Below, one piece after another: positions 1 through 11,775 of a stretch of DNA of 64,000 nt; positions within the stretch are counted from its first letter, which is position 1, and the number at the start of each line of letters is the position of its first letter. The notes under the pieces were generated by a model. That model was not told the DNA's origin, made no database searches, and saw nothing but the letters and a program-made list of their open reading frames with translations. The DNA is taken from the NCBI GenBank assembly GCA_029204225.1, contig CM055109.1:36280496-36344495 (forward strand). The letters are read 5' to 3'. This DNA comes from Diphasiastrum complanatum. Lineage: Eukaryota; Streptophyta; Lycopodiopsida; Lycopodiales; Lycopodiaceae. A program made the position numbers and the translations under genes.

Positions 1-1769
1 CGAGAAGAAGTCGAAGCTCGTGAGCACCTTGATCACAAGGACGTTTCTGATCAAGCTCTCTATGACAGCAAGGAGAAGCCAACAAAACAGTTCAAGCCAA
101 AGAGGGAGTCAGACCGAAGGCAGGATCGAGACCAGCAAGCAGAGGGAGCTAACAAAGGTGGTTGAAAGAATAAAGAAAAGCCCAAACAGTAGAATGGTGA
201 CAAGAAGATATGCGTGAGATGCAGATGCGAAAGACATACTGTCGATTTGTGCTGGCTCAGTCCGAAGATTGTGTATCCATTGTCACAAAAAGGGTCATGC
301 AGCCATGGACTGTTACCAGAACCCAAGAAACAAACAAGCTCAAGACAAATGGGAGAACAATAATAGTTCGTCCTACATTGAAGAGTCAGAAAGCTCAAAG
401 ATGGGTGAAGAAAGATCGAATTATGAAAATTCGACCGCCTACATCTATGCAACCATATGTGCAGTATCGACACCTGACACACAGGAGGTAATCCCTGATT
501 CAGGAGCAACCTCACACCTCATTACATCAAGACGAAAAATGTCTGACTTTTGGAGTGTAGATCCATCAAGATTTATTATTCTTGGAGACTGATCGAAACA
601 TCAAGTGAATGGTATTGGTTCGTTGTGGCTCAACACAAATGGTAGAGACAGACGACTCAAAGATGTTCTGTTTGTACCTACATTGCAGCAGGACTTGCTA
701 TCAGTTGCAAGAATAACAGATCCTGGGATGCGTGTGACATTTTCACATGAAACATGTCGTTGATGCAAGCACCAGTACATTGATTACACAAGGTAGAAGA
801 AAAGACAATCTGTATCACTTGAAGGTATGTCTACATGCAGATCAATTGTATCAAACTGATGATGATTCGTCAGATATTCTGTGGCACTGGAGACTATGCC
901 ATATGAATTCAATGACATTGTATCAAGCAAGCCATCATGGAGCTATCACAAGGGTGAGCATCTCAAATGCAACCAGTTTGATGACCTGTGATGCATGTAT
1001 AAAAGATAAGATGTCACTACTCCTTTTGTCAAGGTCTCCTAAAGAACGACAAAGATTCTGGAGCTAGTACATTTAGACATCTATGGACCTTTTGACGTGA
1101 TCTCAGTAGGAGGCTCGAAGTACTATATCACCTTTATTGATGATTACAGTAAGTTCGTCTGAGGCTACTTCATTCACAATAAATCAAATGCATTTGACAA
1201 GTTCATAGAATATGTGAGCTGTGGGTAGAAAGATGCACAAGAAATAAGGTGAAGCAGATTAGAACAGATCAGGGTGGAGAATACATCTCAAATCGATTCA
1301 CTGATTTCTGCAATGATCGAAAAATCATTCACAAAAAGATAGCATCCTATACACTGCAGCACAATGGTATTGCAGAAAGAAGAACATGACTTTCATGGAA
1401 GCCGTTAGGTGCATGATGGCCTATTTGAAGGCTCCAAGAGTGCTGTGGGCTGAAGTAGTAACTACGGCTGCCTACATTCAGAATAGGACAGGAAAATCGG
1501 GTGTTTCTCACACAACACCACACGAACTATGGTGGGGTAGAAAACCCAATCTAACTCATATTCGAATCTTTGCATGTGCAGCATATGCACATATTCCTGA
1601 CAAGCTTCAAAAGAAGCTTGATGAGAAAATAGAACAAGGATATCTTGTAGGATATGATAATCATTCGTCATACTATAGAATCTATATGCCAGAGACAAAC
1701 ACAATGAAGACAGTCAGAGACATCAAGTTCAATGAGACCAGAACAATGTGTGAAAAAATTGGATCTTGA
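1..1769 (+). pseudogene. Ty1/copia gag-pol remnant (zinc knuckles, protease, integrase), broken
   Basis: The region reads as the 3' part of a copia gag followed by protease and integrase, spread over all three plus frames. Two CCHC zinc knuckles lie near 209-320, the second reading CIHCHKKGHAAMDC. The aspartic protease motif DSGATSH is near 498-518. The pre-integrase motif (LWHWRLCHM) is near 881-907 and is followed by a CDACIKDK-type zinc site. The integrase catalytic core lies near 1068-1390: an HLDIYGPF segment, FIDDYSK, then DQGGEY. The conserved integrase C-terminal part (KLDEKIEQGYLVGYD) is near 1616-1660. In-frame stops and frame changes (for example after 592, 1067 and in the integrase core) make it non-functional. 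It enters the window already truncated at the left, and RT and RNase H are missing at the right. It resembles the copia integrase remnants at 14028-15428 and 53479-54884, so these are probably one family. Confidence 0.85.
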
Positions 1770-1953
1770 ATGGATCTAAACTCCCAAAATACTTAGCTAA
1801 GCAACAACAGCCTACCACTTTTGGAAACCTCTTAAGATCATACACAAAGCCTTGAAGACAATACACAAAGCAATGCTCTCAATGGAGGAAGAAACTATGA
1901 CAATGATCTATTGATCTCTCTCAACAATACAGTAAGTTTCTCCAACATGTTAT
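1770..1953. other. Unassigned 184 bp before an inserted element; carries target duplication GTTAT
   Basis: No coding motif is visible. The last five bases (1949-1953, GTTAT) are repeated at 7953-7957, immediately right of the copia element 1954-7952, and are its target site duplication. The segment may be the outer part of an LTR whose other part resumes at 7958, but I could not align it to a second copy with confidence. Confidence 0.5.
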
Positions 1954-2230
1954 ACTTAGAATTTGCTTTGCATAGGCAGACAGATCATGCTACACAGTAA
2001 CACAGACAGAAAATCACTCTCCTCAGCAAGCTCACATAGCAACTGTATTTTTTCAAAATGAAATTACACTGTACATATAGCTGTTCACTCAGGCAACCCA
2101 TGCATGACTCAGGTTGCCGTTGGTGGGATGCGTGTCCCGTCGACTTGCCTCGTGGCGAGGCCAACTGATCCTTATCCACTAATAGGACCCACAGTATAGT
2201 AACACAGTGATTCTAACTTTAATTCTAACT
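1954..2230 (-). repeat. 3' LTR of the copia element 1954-7952
   Basis: It matches 7676-7952 over its full 277 bp. Its inner edge abuts the purine tract at 2231-2241 and its outer edge abuts the GTTAT target duplication. The ends form a short imperfect inverted repeat (ACTTAGAATT and AATTCTAACT on the plus strand). Confidence 0.93.
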
Positions 2231-2241
2231 CTCTCCCTTAA
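2231..2241 (-). other. Polypurine tract of the copia element
   Basis: On the minus strand this reads TAAGGGAGAG and is followed directly by the first base of the 3' LTR. In LTR retrotransposons this site primes plus-strand DNA synthesis. Its position fixes the LTR start. Confidence 0.8.
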
Positions 2242-2373
2242 AGTAGAGTCACTTTTTATACAGTCATATACATAGCTTTAAAGTCAACAAACTTTAAGTA
2301 CAGAAAGCTTTGATCTAAACTTACCAAACTTTTCTCCAGTAAGTGGCTTAGTGAAAATATCAGCTAGTTGTTC

Positions 2374-5300
2374 TTATGTGCTACAATGAGCAACATGAAT
2401 TTCACGACTCAGCAGCCTCTCACGTATGAAGTGATATTGAATCTCAATGTGTTTAGTTCTTGCATGGGACACTGGATTCTTTGCTAGCTGAATGCCACTC
2501 TGACTGTCGCTATGTAAAGTTGTGGGATTTCTCTGCTTCCTGCCAATTTCTTCCAAGATTTGTCTCAACCATATAGCTTCTTGTGCAGCACTACACATTA
2601 CCTTATACTCTGCTTCTGTGGTGGAAAGAGCAATTGTACTTTGCTTCTTACTAGACCAGAAAAAGCAATTACCACAAAACTGGAATATATATCCTGTGGT
2701 GGATCTACGATAATCATAGTCACCTCCCCAGTCCGCTTCCACATAGCCACACAACTCAGGTAAACCATCATGCTTTCTGTAAATCAAGCCATACTCTGAA
2801 GTGCCTTTCACATAACGCAAAATGCGTTTAGCTGCTTTCCAATGCATTTCTGTAGGTGCTGCCATAAACTGACTTACAATGCTAACATCATAGCATATAT
2901 CTGGTCTAGTTGTGGTAAGGTAAATCAAGCTCCCTACTAACTGTCTATATAGTGTAGCATCAAATGACTGTGATTCATCATGCTTAGAAAGCTTTTTACC
3001 TGGTTCAATAGGAGTGTTTACTGGTTTTCAATCTTGCAACCTAAATCTGTGCAGCACCTCTTTGACATACTTCACCTGTGTTAAACCCACTTCATGTCCT
3101 TTTTGCCACACTTCTACTCCAAGGCAGTAATGCATCAGGCTGAAATCCATTGTTCCATGAGGTTTTTCTTGATCATGTCTATCATCTCTTGATTATTTCC
3201 TGTAATAATCAAGTCATCAACATAAAGAGCAATCAAAGCAACCATACCATCAAAGCATAAGACATGTAGATTTGGATCAGAATGTGTTCTCACCATCCCC
3301 TTTGAACGAAAGTAGGCATCAATCCTGCTATACCACGCACGTGGTGCTTGTTTAAGACCATAAAGTGCTTTCTTCAAGCAACATACTTTATTTTCCTATC
3401 CTTTCGTTACAAAGCCTTCAGGTTGATCCATGAACACTTCTTCTTCTAACTCACCATTTAGAAAAGCAGATTTCACATCCATCTGATGCAAAGGCCAACC
3501 AAAATGTGAAGCTAAAGCAATAAGTAGACATAGAGTATTCCACTTACAGACCGGCGCAAAGGTCTCCTCATAGTCAATGCCTTTATTTTGTGTGTACCCT
3601 TTGATCACCAATCTTGCTTTGTGCTTTGCTATACTTCCATCTGCATGGAACTTAGTCCTCTATACCCATTTGCAACCAATGAGTTTCTTGCCAACTGGTG
3701 GTTCTACTAAGTCCCATGTGCTATGCTTAGCAATTGACTCCATCTCCTCTCCCATGGCCTTGATCCAAATGTCATCATCCTTCGCTTCACCATAAGTCGA
3801 AGGTTCTTTGCTTTGAATAATGCTAGATAAGAGAGCATAATTTGTTTCATACCGTTCAGGTAGTATCTTCTCTCTTGTTGATCTTCGTAGCTCTCCCTGG
3901 TTAGATGATCCTGGAAAGTCATCTATGTCGTGGCTCTCCATCAATATTTCAAACCACTTAGGGAGCTTTCTGTCAGGTGATTGGCTTCTTGGTGAAAATG
4001 TATCCCACGGTACGTCCTTCTCCTTGCATTTGTCACCTGCAATTTCAATCCTTCTTGCACCAAAAGGTTTGTCCCTACCTCTCCAACCTGTTTCTTGAGG
4101 TTGAGTAGTAGTATCTCCTCATGTTCATCACTCGAAAGGTCAATGAATGGATCATCATCAGGTGGTACCCTCACTATACCATCTTTCCTACTGGATGTGT
4201 CTATCTTCTCAGCATCTTCGTCTTCATACATCTTGGATTCATCAAAGATAACATCTCGGCTTATATGGATTTTGTTTTCGACTGGATCAAAACATCTATA
4301 GCCCTTCACGCGATCATAATATCCTAGGAATATGCACTTGATAGCTTTTACATCAAGTTTACATCTCTCTTCCTTAGGAATGTGTACAAAGGCCTTACAT
4401 CCAAAGATTCGCAAGTGGTTCACCTTTGGCTTCTTCTTTTTGAATGCTTCCTCAGGTGTTATTTTTGGTATGGCAATGGTAGGACTTCTATTTTGAAGAT
4501 AGACTGCCGTGCTACATGCTTCTGGCCAGAAATCTTTTGGTAGTCTCATCTCAACTAGCATAGATCTGGCACTTTCCACAATCGTATGATTTTTGCGCTC
4601 AGCTACACCATTGAGAGCAGGAGTATGAGCTTGCGTAAATTGTCTTTTAATCCCACATTGATCACAAAGATCATTGAAGTCATTAGACTTATACTCACCT
4701 CCACTATCTGATCTTAGGACTTTGATCTTCCTACCTGTCTGATTTTCGACCAAGTTTTTGAAGTTCTTGAAGTTATCAAATGCATCTGATTTCTTCTTCA
4801 AGAAGTAGATCCACGTCTTACATGACATATCATCAATAAAGGTCATGAAATAGAAGGCTTTTCCTAAGGACATGGTCCTCATAGGCCCGCATAAATCTAT
4901 GTGGATTAAATCCAGGATGTTCTTTGCTCTTGCAACACCCCCTTTATTGAACTTCTCTCGATGCTGCTTCCCATATACACAAGATTTGCACATCGATTTC
5001 AAGTGATCTTCTATGGTAGGCAGTCCTGTTACCATCTCCAATTTTCTCATCAAACTGAGGCTTCCCAAGTTCAAGTGACCAAGCCTCTTATGCCACAACT
5101 CAGTTTGCGAAGAAACGGATGATACAAGTCCATGTTGCCCCTTGATTGTAGCATTCAACCTGTACAATTTTGTATTGGGCTCTCTTATTCCATTCGCAAT
5201 AACTTTGAACTTTTGGTTCGCATCCTTCACAAAGCAACGATCATGGGCGAATTCTACTTTCAACTTTTGATCAGTAATGACTCCAACAGAAAGTAGATTT

Positions 5301-6406
5301 TTCTTCAAACCTGATACGTAAAGTACCTTCATGATCATCCTGCTTTTGCCATCAGACAGTTGGATTGAAACTGTGCCTATCCCCTTGATCATGCACACCT
5401 CACCATTTGCGTGTGAAACAGATGTTCCATTATCCAACACCTTCAAACTACTGAACCAATTCTTGTTACCTGTCATGTGTCTTGTGGCTCCTGAGTCAAT
5501 ATACCATGCTTGATCATCTTGATTAGATGACAATGTAGATATGAAGATGCTAGAGTCTTCAATCTCACCCTCATCGACAAGGTTACCTGCTTGTTTTGGT
5601 TTTCCCTTGCCTTGTTCCGCCAAGAATTTGCGACATTCACTCTTCCAATGGCCCTTTTTACCACAATGGAAGCACTTGCCTTTCTTCTTAGTTTTGCTGG
5701 AAGATCCCTCATCCTCCTGAGACTTGGCAAATTTCTGCTTAGACTTCTTCTTGCCCTAGCCCTTACCTTGTTTTTGGCGTGTCACAAGTGCCTCATCGTC
5801 AGTATTTTGACATCTAGCTTTCACCATTTCTCGTCATTGCTCTTCCTGCATCAAGACTCTTGTGAGATCGTCAAAGGTTGGCAATCTTTCTTTTGATGTT
5901 ATTCTGCTCACAAACATCTGATAGGGTTTTGCAATGCCGCATAATGCATTATGCATCAGCTCCACATCACGTATGCGCTCTCCAATAGAATGCAGTTCAT
6001 CTCTCATTTTCTTGATTCTGGTCATGTACGTCTGAATGTGCTCTCCTTGTTCCATGTGGGCACTGTTCAACTTTGACTTCAGAAACATGATTCTTGACGG
6101 ATTTGACGTGTCGAACTGCTCCTTTAGCACATCCCATGCCTGCCTGGGTGTAATAGCATCACAAACGTGGGTAATGATGTGATCCTTCACTGACAAGTTA
6201 ATGAAGGTCAAAGCTTTCCTCATCTTTTTGTCAAACACTTTGATGTCTGCTTCATTTGGCGGCCTTCTCTCATCACCTGTGACAACTTCCCACACATCTT
6301 TCTCCATCAGTATGTTTTTCATTTTGAATTTCCACACTACATAGTTGAAAATCCCATCCAATTTGCTACTTTCACTCAAAATGGACTCTCCCATGTTTGC
6401 CATCAC
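2374..6406 (-). pseudogene. copia gag-pol polyprotein, interrupted by stops and frameshifts
   Basis: Translation begins at the ATG at 6404-6406 (MANMGESIL...). The copia gag domain (DUF4219/UBN2 type) runs to about 5836. An in-frame TGA there and a TAG near 5758 interrupt the frame, which then continues through the zinc knuckle CFHCGKKGHWKSEC (about 5690-5645) and protease WYIDSGATRHM (about 5500). Pre-integrase (ELWHKRLGHLN, about 5100) and the integrase core follow, with HIDLCGP, FIDDMS and DSGGEY near 4710, then the LFLGYYDRVKGYRCFDP-type C-terminal part. The frame shifts near 3942. RT follows with KWV, the GIDYEETFAPV segment, ALYGLKQAPRAWY and the catalytic YVDDLI near 3205. A further stop lies near 3658, another near 3394, and a frameshift near 3140. 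RNase H (2928-2374) shows ADWGGD, STTEAEY and a C-terminal KHIEIQYHF. Every expected domain is present in copia order, but the protein cannot be made intact. Confidence 0.9.
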
Positions 6407-7662
6407 AAGACTGCTTGAAACTTCTGTCTTAGGCTAAGAACAGTATGTCGAGGCCAACAGTGATGTCAGAAGTTGAAAATAATGACCTGCACTTTTTTTC
6501 TTACTAGGCCACTTGCCGCTTTCCCACCAGTTTGAAAGCCAAATCGGCGTCGCCTTCCGAAATGCACTCAGTCGTCAACTCCCAACAACGTGCCCAGTGA
6601 ATGGTGAAACTACTTCTAGCGTACTCCAAACACTTTCTCCGCTGCAACCACTTGTAGGTACAGTCCAAGTGCCCTTTGTTTGGAGGTTATAGCCTTTCGT
6701 TTGGGTCAAAACGGGCAAAGGACCCAAAAATAGAGACTTTTCTAGCTTTTGAACTGTTTCTTCACTTTGAAGAAACTTCACTCTTCACTTGTGAAGGGAC
6801 CCAACTCAACTTTCAGTATGAAAATTTTTAATGAAGTTGAAGGCCAGAATGCACTTCAATTCTTCAGGGCCCTGTTCAAAGCTCATCCAATGGATGAACC
6901 AAATCTTGTGGTTCAAATTTCTTTCCCATCACAGATTCTGGACCGTCGATTCATTTGACACCTCATCTAAAGGTCCAAAGTACATCTGGGCATCGAACCA
7001 CACTCCTGCAGTCGCTATGGCCTTCGGTACACTAAGCTGTTTATCGCGTTGGGCGCGCGAACAGCCCGCGACCTCCCTGCCTGCGGCCGCGCCTCCCTTC
7101 TCTGAAAATTATCAGATTAAACTCTCCTGTGAATCGTTTTGAGCACGATCTGAGGCCTGGAGCAGGATTGCTCTACTGAATCCATGAGTTAGAGTGTTCA
7201 GTCAGGAAATTCCATGGAGAAACGGTGATTTTAGCTCAACTTGACAAAGTGGCTTTTTTCACCTTTTTACCGCAAATCTGCTAGGTTAACTGTCTGGAGA
7301 CAAATCTCTGACATAAACCTCAGAATCTCTCCATGGCTGATTGACATTGTGATTAGCTTCCTTCCTGTCCTTACGACATCCAAAACGGTGCACAAACAGC
7401 GAAGAAATCACCAGTTATGTATAAAAACCGTAACCCCAAGTCTGGTTTCAATTTTCAGCTGGCTTCAAAATTGTCAATTTTTCACCAAATTTTTCCCTGT
7501 CTGATGCTATGCACAGGCTAATAATCCCTCTGCTGAAATTAGAAAATGTGCACCAATGCTTCTCTTTCCATCTTCAACCCGTCGTAAAACCCCGAACTCT
7601 CAGAAACACTTCTCCCGAAGCTCTCTTCAACGGTGACACTGTACTGTGTACACTCCCTGTAT
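6407..7662 (-). other. Long untranslated leader of the copia element
   Basis: About 1.26 kb separates the primer-binding site from the gag start, and I find no recognisable protein in it. Copia leaders are usually much shorter. The segment includes a GC-rich patch near 7040-7095. It could be a packaging/leader sequence, an intron-like region, or an internal insertion without recognisable ends. Confidence 0.6.
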
Positions 7663-7675
7663 GGCTCTGATACCA
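7663..7675 (-). other. Primer-binding site, initiator Met-tRNA type
   Basis: On the minus strand this reads TGGTATCAGAGCC, the standard copia primer site complementary to the 3' end of initiator Met-tRNA. It starts at the base immediately after the 5' LTR. Confidence 0.93.
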
Positions 7676-7952
7676 ACTTAGAATTTGCTTTGCACAGGAA
7701 CACAGATCATGCTACACAGTAACACAGACAGAAAATCACTCTCCCCAGCAAGCTCACATAGCAACTGTATTTTTTCAAAATGAAATTACATTGTACATAT
7801 AGTTGTTCACTCAGGCAACCCATGCATGACCCAAGTTGCCGTTGGCGGGACACGTGTCCCGTCGACTTGCCTCGTGGCGAGGCCAACTGATCCTTATCCA
7901 CTGATAGGACCCACAGTACAATAACACAATTATTCTAACTTTAATTCTAACT
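7676..7952 (-). repeat. 5' LTR of the copia element 1954-7952
   Basis: This is the 277-bp partner of 1954-2230. Flanking landmarks (primer site on the inside, GTTAT duplication on the outside) confirm both edges. Confidence 0.93.
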
Positions 7953-7957
7953 GTTAT

Positions 7958-8267
7958 CCACAAATTTCAGCCTAATATAGTGAGAGAGATGACTCTCTCT
8001 CCTCTCTCTAGAACTTAGGACCCAATTTTAGGGCACCAGTAGCCTAAAATAGCCAATTTTGGCCTATATGTCCAAATAACATGATTTTGGTGTCATTTCA
8101 AAGATCTTGAAGTTTGAGACTTCTTCAATATGAAATATATACTAAAATAAAAGTATATAGGCCTCTTTCACACGTGTGAAAGGTTAGATCCAAAACTATG
8201 TACACAAATTGCCAGTTTAGGCCTCAAACTAGCTAGGAAATGTTGACAATTTTCACACTCCCTCTTC
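7958..8267 (-). repeat. 3' LTR remnant and purine tract of the next minus-strand copia-like element
   Basis: The purine tract GAAGAGGGAG (minus strand, 8258-8267) is followed by TGTGAAAATTG, a normal LTR start ending on the plus strand at 8257. The LTR body contains the perfect 14-bp palindrome TTCACACGTGTGAA at 8167-8180. The other LTR end is not identified; the 1954-7952 element appears to have inserted into or next to this LTR. Confidence 0.65.
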
Positions 8268-8270
8268 AAC

Positions 8271-9111
8271 TTAACTTGCTAGTTTTACAAGACTACATTG
8301 CTCCAACCTAAAAATGATCTCCATCATGATAATAGATCTCTTCTCAAGTGCTATAATATGTACAATATTAAGTACAACATAATTGATATAGATAATAGTG
8401 TCCATATAGGATGCTTCACTATTTCTTACATCAATTTTACATAGAATGGTGAACAAGATACATGTAAAAGAACATAGAATCATAATGAAAGGATTCCTCC
8501 ATTTATCCACCTTTTAATTCTCTGTAAAATAGCAGCAAACAAGTTGTAAGTGAAAGTAACCAACAAGTGTTTGCATGCTTCCTCCACATTCCACTATGCC
8601 CATAGTGAATGCACCATGTATCTCCATGAATGAACCTCCATCACCAACTTGCCTTTGTAGATCTCCAATCCATGAAAGCCCCTTGAGTGAATGAGTGCCA
8701 AAATGATGTGTTTTTTGATCCATTTGAATGAGCAAAATCTGAACTTGAATTACTTGAAGCATCTCCAAAAGATTTGCATACAACCACCCTTGGTCCTGCA
8801 TTGTCAACAATTTGCCAATTTGCCAACACTAGGATGCTAGATCTTGAAGTTTGCTCAAAAGTAAACATATTGACCACTTAAATATCTTTCAAGATTTGAA
8901 TGAATGCATGTACTTGATCATAAAAACCAGCAATGATAACTATTCCATCTCCAAGATCCAAAGGATGCAAAACTATGGAACTAATTTCATTGAATTTTGA
9001 CAATTCCAACACATTGACATGACAATGTTCATACATGAGATTAAACAAGTAAGGTAGAGTAAAAGGACACTTACTTGCTGCTCCAAGGACCTTACTTGAA
9101 CCTTCAAGAAC
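8271..9111 (-). other. Internal DNA of the unusual element; short open frames only
   Basis: Two minus-strand open frames of about 80 residues (8271-8510 and 8641-8877) have no recognisable motif. The segment lies between the purine tract and the unrecognised ORF at 9112-9654, where a normal copia element would carry RT and RNase H. Confidence 0.5.
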
Positions 9112-9654
9112 CTATAAAAATAGATCCAAAATGCTTTGCCCATGTGGCTCCCCTTTGATGCTTTTGACTAGCTTCCAATTGCTACTTGCCTCTTGGTGTT
9201 GATGGAGCAATTCAAGATCAACATCTTGATCTTCCAATAAAACATAAAGGACTTTGAGTTTATAAACATCTTCAGATATGAACCTCTGAAGATACTCCCT
9301 CTCAAACACATGATTAACATCCCACAAGATCTCGTCATTGCTTGATTTTAACCTTTCACTATAGTTAGTGAAAACAATGTCACCATCATAAACCAAAAGA
9401 TAGATATCTACAATTCTATCCAACATGAAGTAGAGTAGATGAAGTTGAGTATCAAACCTAATCAAATCACACCATTCTAGCTCAAACCAAACCTCAATGA
9501 GCTCACCAATGAGATCTTCCTCGCCTTGAAGAAATTGCCACTTGAGTTGCTCCATGTAGTCTTCTTCATCCAACCTTTTGCCATCTTGATCATGCATGAA
9601 CACTCCACCACAATCATAGCATCCTTTGAGTTGATTAATAGATGTAAGATCCAT
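9112..9654 (-). CDS. Unrecognised 180-residue acidic ORF in a copia-like element
   Basis: I do not recognise this protein. It has a Cys pair near the start (CYDCGG) and is rich in Asp, Glu, Leu and Tyr, with a predicted helical look. It has no RT YVDD, integrase DDE or RNase H motif. The same frame continues upstream to about 9860 past a stop at about 9664, giving another coding-like stretch (SYVGGTMHSFYGF...), so the true ORF was probably longer. It lies between the gag-protease remnant at 10633-11775 and the 3' LTR at 7958-8257, in the position normally held by pol. It may be the cargo protein of a non-autonomous element, a captured host fragment, or unrelated DNA left by nested insertion. 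Confidence 0.45.
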   Translation of the reverse strand: MDLTSINQLKGCYDCGGVFMHDQDGKRLDEEDYMEQLKWQFLQGEEDLIGELIEVWFELEWCDLIRFDTQLHLLYFMLDRIVDIYLLVYDGDIVFTNYSERLKSSNDEILWDVNHVFEREYLQRFISEDVYKLKVLYVLLEDQDVDLELLHQHQEASSNWKLVKSIKGEPHGQSILDLFL

Positions 9655-9934
9655 GCCTTGTATCTAACCAAGAGTCAGTCTTCCTTTGCCCTTTCCTTCA
9701 CAAGACTCCCTCTTAGTGATCACACTACAAAAGTTAGCAATCTCTCTCTTGATAGTTGCATCATAAGAAATGGAAGAATCTTGAATATTGAAGCCATAAA
9801 AAGAATGCATAGTACCTCCAACATAAGAATGATTGAAGTACTTTTTCTTGTCAAACCTGGACTTCTAACCAATGCTATAGGTAATGATAATTAACCCTCA
9901 CTATCATTCACAAAAGCATCATTCAAAGTACATC

Positions 9935-10636
9935 CTACTTTGAACACTTCACATTCATCTCTCCTTTTGACTTGAGATCTTTCTCACCAAGTCTCATGAT
10001 AGAACCTTTTGATCTACTTTCTTTATGAATACATGTGACACCACTTGTTGCACAAATGACTTTCTTGGACTCATCACATAAAGATGCAAAAGAAACTTTT
10101 TCTTCAAACATGCTCAAAGCACCATCTTTTTCCAAATGAGTAAATGAGTCATTATCAACAACCGTTTTCAAAGAAGAGTTTTCATCACCTCCATTGGTGA
10201 AGTTAGATCTCTTCTTACCTTTTTCATTTTTGCACTTACCATGTCGTTCCATTGAAGAGCCACCAAGACTTGGAAATCTATGAGTAGAAGAGTTCAGACA
10301 TGATACTAATTTAGCACCACATGACTCCATTTGACTAGTAGGTAGCACTAGTCCATCTTCAAGATCCAATGGATCCAAAACATTGATCATAGATTCACCA
10401 AAAGTTGCCAAATTAGCACAACAATAACTATCTACAAGAAGCTCATTAGATCTCAACCTCAATCTAGCATAAGGAAGCTCTTTAGGCTTTGCATAAGATC
10501 TACCAATCTTATTGATGCTAGGAGTTGACTTTTGAAAGTTGAGAGAACCACCAACATCCATTTCATTCCTCTTGTTGGACATAACAAATGCATCAAACTT
10601 GTAAAGTCTACCTTGTCTGTTGCCCCTAACAATCAA
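9935..10636 (-). pseudogene. ORF continuing copia protease into an unrecognised 230-residue region
   Basis: The first residues (VRGNRQGRLYKFD) match the segment that in copia proteins follows protease and precedes the pre-integrase domain. The expected LWHKRLGH pre-integrase motif and integrase catalytic residues are absent. What follows is low-complexity and Ser/Lys rich, with no family I recognise. It overlaps the preceding gag-protease frame by a few bases in a different frame, so a frameshift lies near 10633. It looks like the point where a copia polyprotein has been replaced by foreign sequence. The stop at 9935 is followed by broken coding-like sequence leading to 9654. Confidence 0.5.
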
Positions 10637-11775
10637 TACATCTCCCTTGTTCCAACAAACTTTGTCTTGTACCCTTTCTTTAACATTTGGCCAACACTTA
10701 GCAAATTCCTTGAAAGTGAAGGAATGTAAAGAACACCATCAAGCCTTGCATTCCTATTAGTAGAAAGACAAATAGGAATTGAGCCAATACCTTTGATCAT
10801 ACACTCGCCACCATTTGGCATGTGAACCACTTTCTTGGTTCCAACATAAAAGATCAAAGAAGTAAAGAACTCCTTGTGACTAGCCATGTGTGAACTAGAT
10901 CCACTATCTATCCACCATGAAGCCTTGTCACTTCCACTTGACATTAGACTTGAAGAACACATCGTGAGAGAATCACAAGAATCTAGATCCTCATTAGAAG
11001 TACAAAAGTTGTTTTGCTTGCTACCTTCATTATTTTGCTTCTTATGACATTCATTTGAAAAATGACCTTTCATCCCACAATAAAAGCACTTGAACTTTGA
11101 TTTATCTTTCTTTCTAAAAGAAGTAGAAGAGGAGGAGAAAGAGCGATCATCATGATCCAAGTTATCAACTTTGGACCATTTCCCTTTGCCTTTACCTTTG
11201 CCTTTGCTTTTGCCTTTTGTGAAGAAAGCCTCTTCACCTCCACCTTGCAAGGATGCACCATCAAGCTTTGATTGCAACCTATGTTCTTCAGCCAATAATG
11301 TTTCTTGCAAGTCAACCACACATGGCAAGACTCTTTGAATGGCAAAACTTTGCACAAGGTTAGCATGTTCATCTAGCAAACCATTCAACATAACCTAGAC
11401 TATTTCACTATCTTTTATGCTTTCATCAATGCATGCTAGATCATCACTTAGGACTTAACCCTCAAAACAAATGCATGAGCACTTTCTCCCTCTCTTTGCC
11501 TACTAGAAAATATTTGCCTCCTTAGGGTCAAAACCCTAGATGTGGACTTTGATTCAAAGAGCTTCTTCAAGGCATTCCATGCCTCACTTGCACTTAGTCG
11601 TCTTATCAAACATTTGTTGCTCTTGAACTGTGGGTGGTCTCTCTCCAGTTCCTGCAACTATGTCCATGAGTTCATTCAACTCAAGTAAGGATTCCATCCT
11701 CACTTTTCAGGTAGAGTAGTTTGATGAACTCAGCCTATCATTAGTTTCTAATATGATCCCACCATTGGAAGCCAT
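10633..11775 (-). pseudogene. copia gag and protease remnant
   Basis: The best start is the ATG at 11773-11775 (MASNGGIILETNDRL), which opens a DUF4219-type gag N-terminus. An in-frame stop and frame changes lie before 11657. The UBN2-type gag part (SASEAWNALKKLFESKS, SRVLTLRRQIF) is at 11657-11448. The frame from 11391 adds a Lys/Gly-rich linker, a CCHC zinc knuckle (CFYCGMKGHFSNEC, about 11093-11050) and the protease active site (WWIDSGSSSHMASH, about 10925-10880). It ends with the conserved LYIPSLSRNLLSVGQ segment. Together these are gag and protease of a copia element. Integrase, RT and RNase H do not follow. Confidence 0.85.

Larger units (their letters stand above)
1954..7952 (-). mobile_element. 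Structurally complete Ty1/copia LTR retrotransposon (about 6.0 kb)
   Basis: Two 277-bp direct repeats (1954-2230 and 7676-7952) bound the element. The 5-bp direct repeat GTTAT lies at 1949-1953 and 7953-7957. On the minus strand the order is 5' LTR, an initiator-Met-tRNA primer-binding site directly abutting the LTR (7663-7675), a long leader, gag, protease, integrase, RT and RNase H (6406 down to 2374), and a purine tract abutting the 3' LTR (2231-2241). This is the order expected for copia. The two LTRs differ at about 16 positions by eye (about 94% identical), so the insertion is not recent. The LTR ends read AGTT...AAGT on the coding strand rather than TG...CA, and the primer site, purine tract and target duplication all agree with those ends. 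The coding region carries several stops and frameshifts, so the element is not autonomous. Confidence 0.9.
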
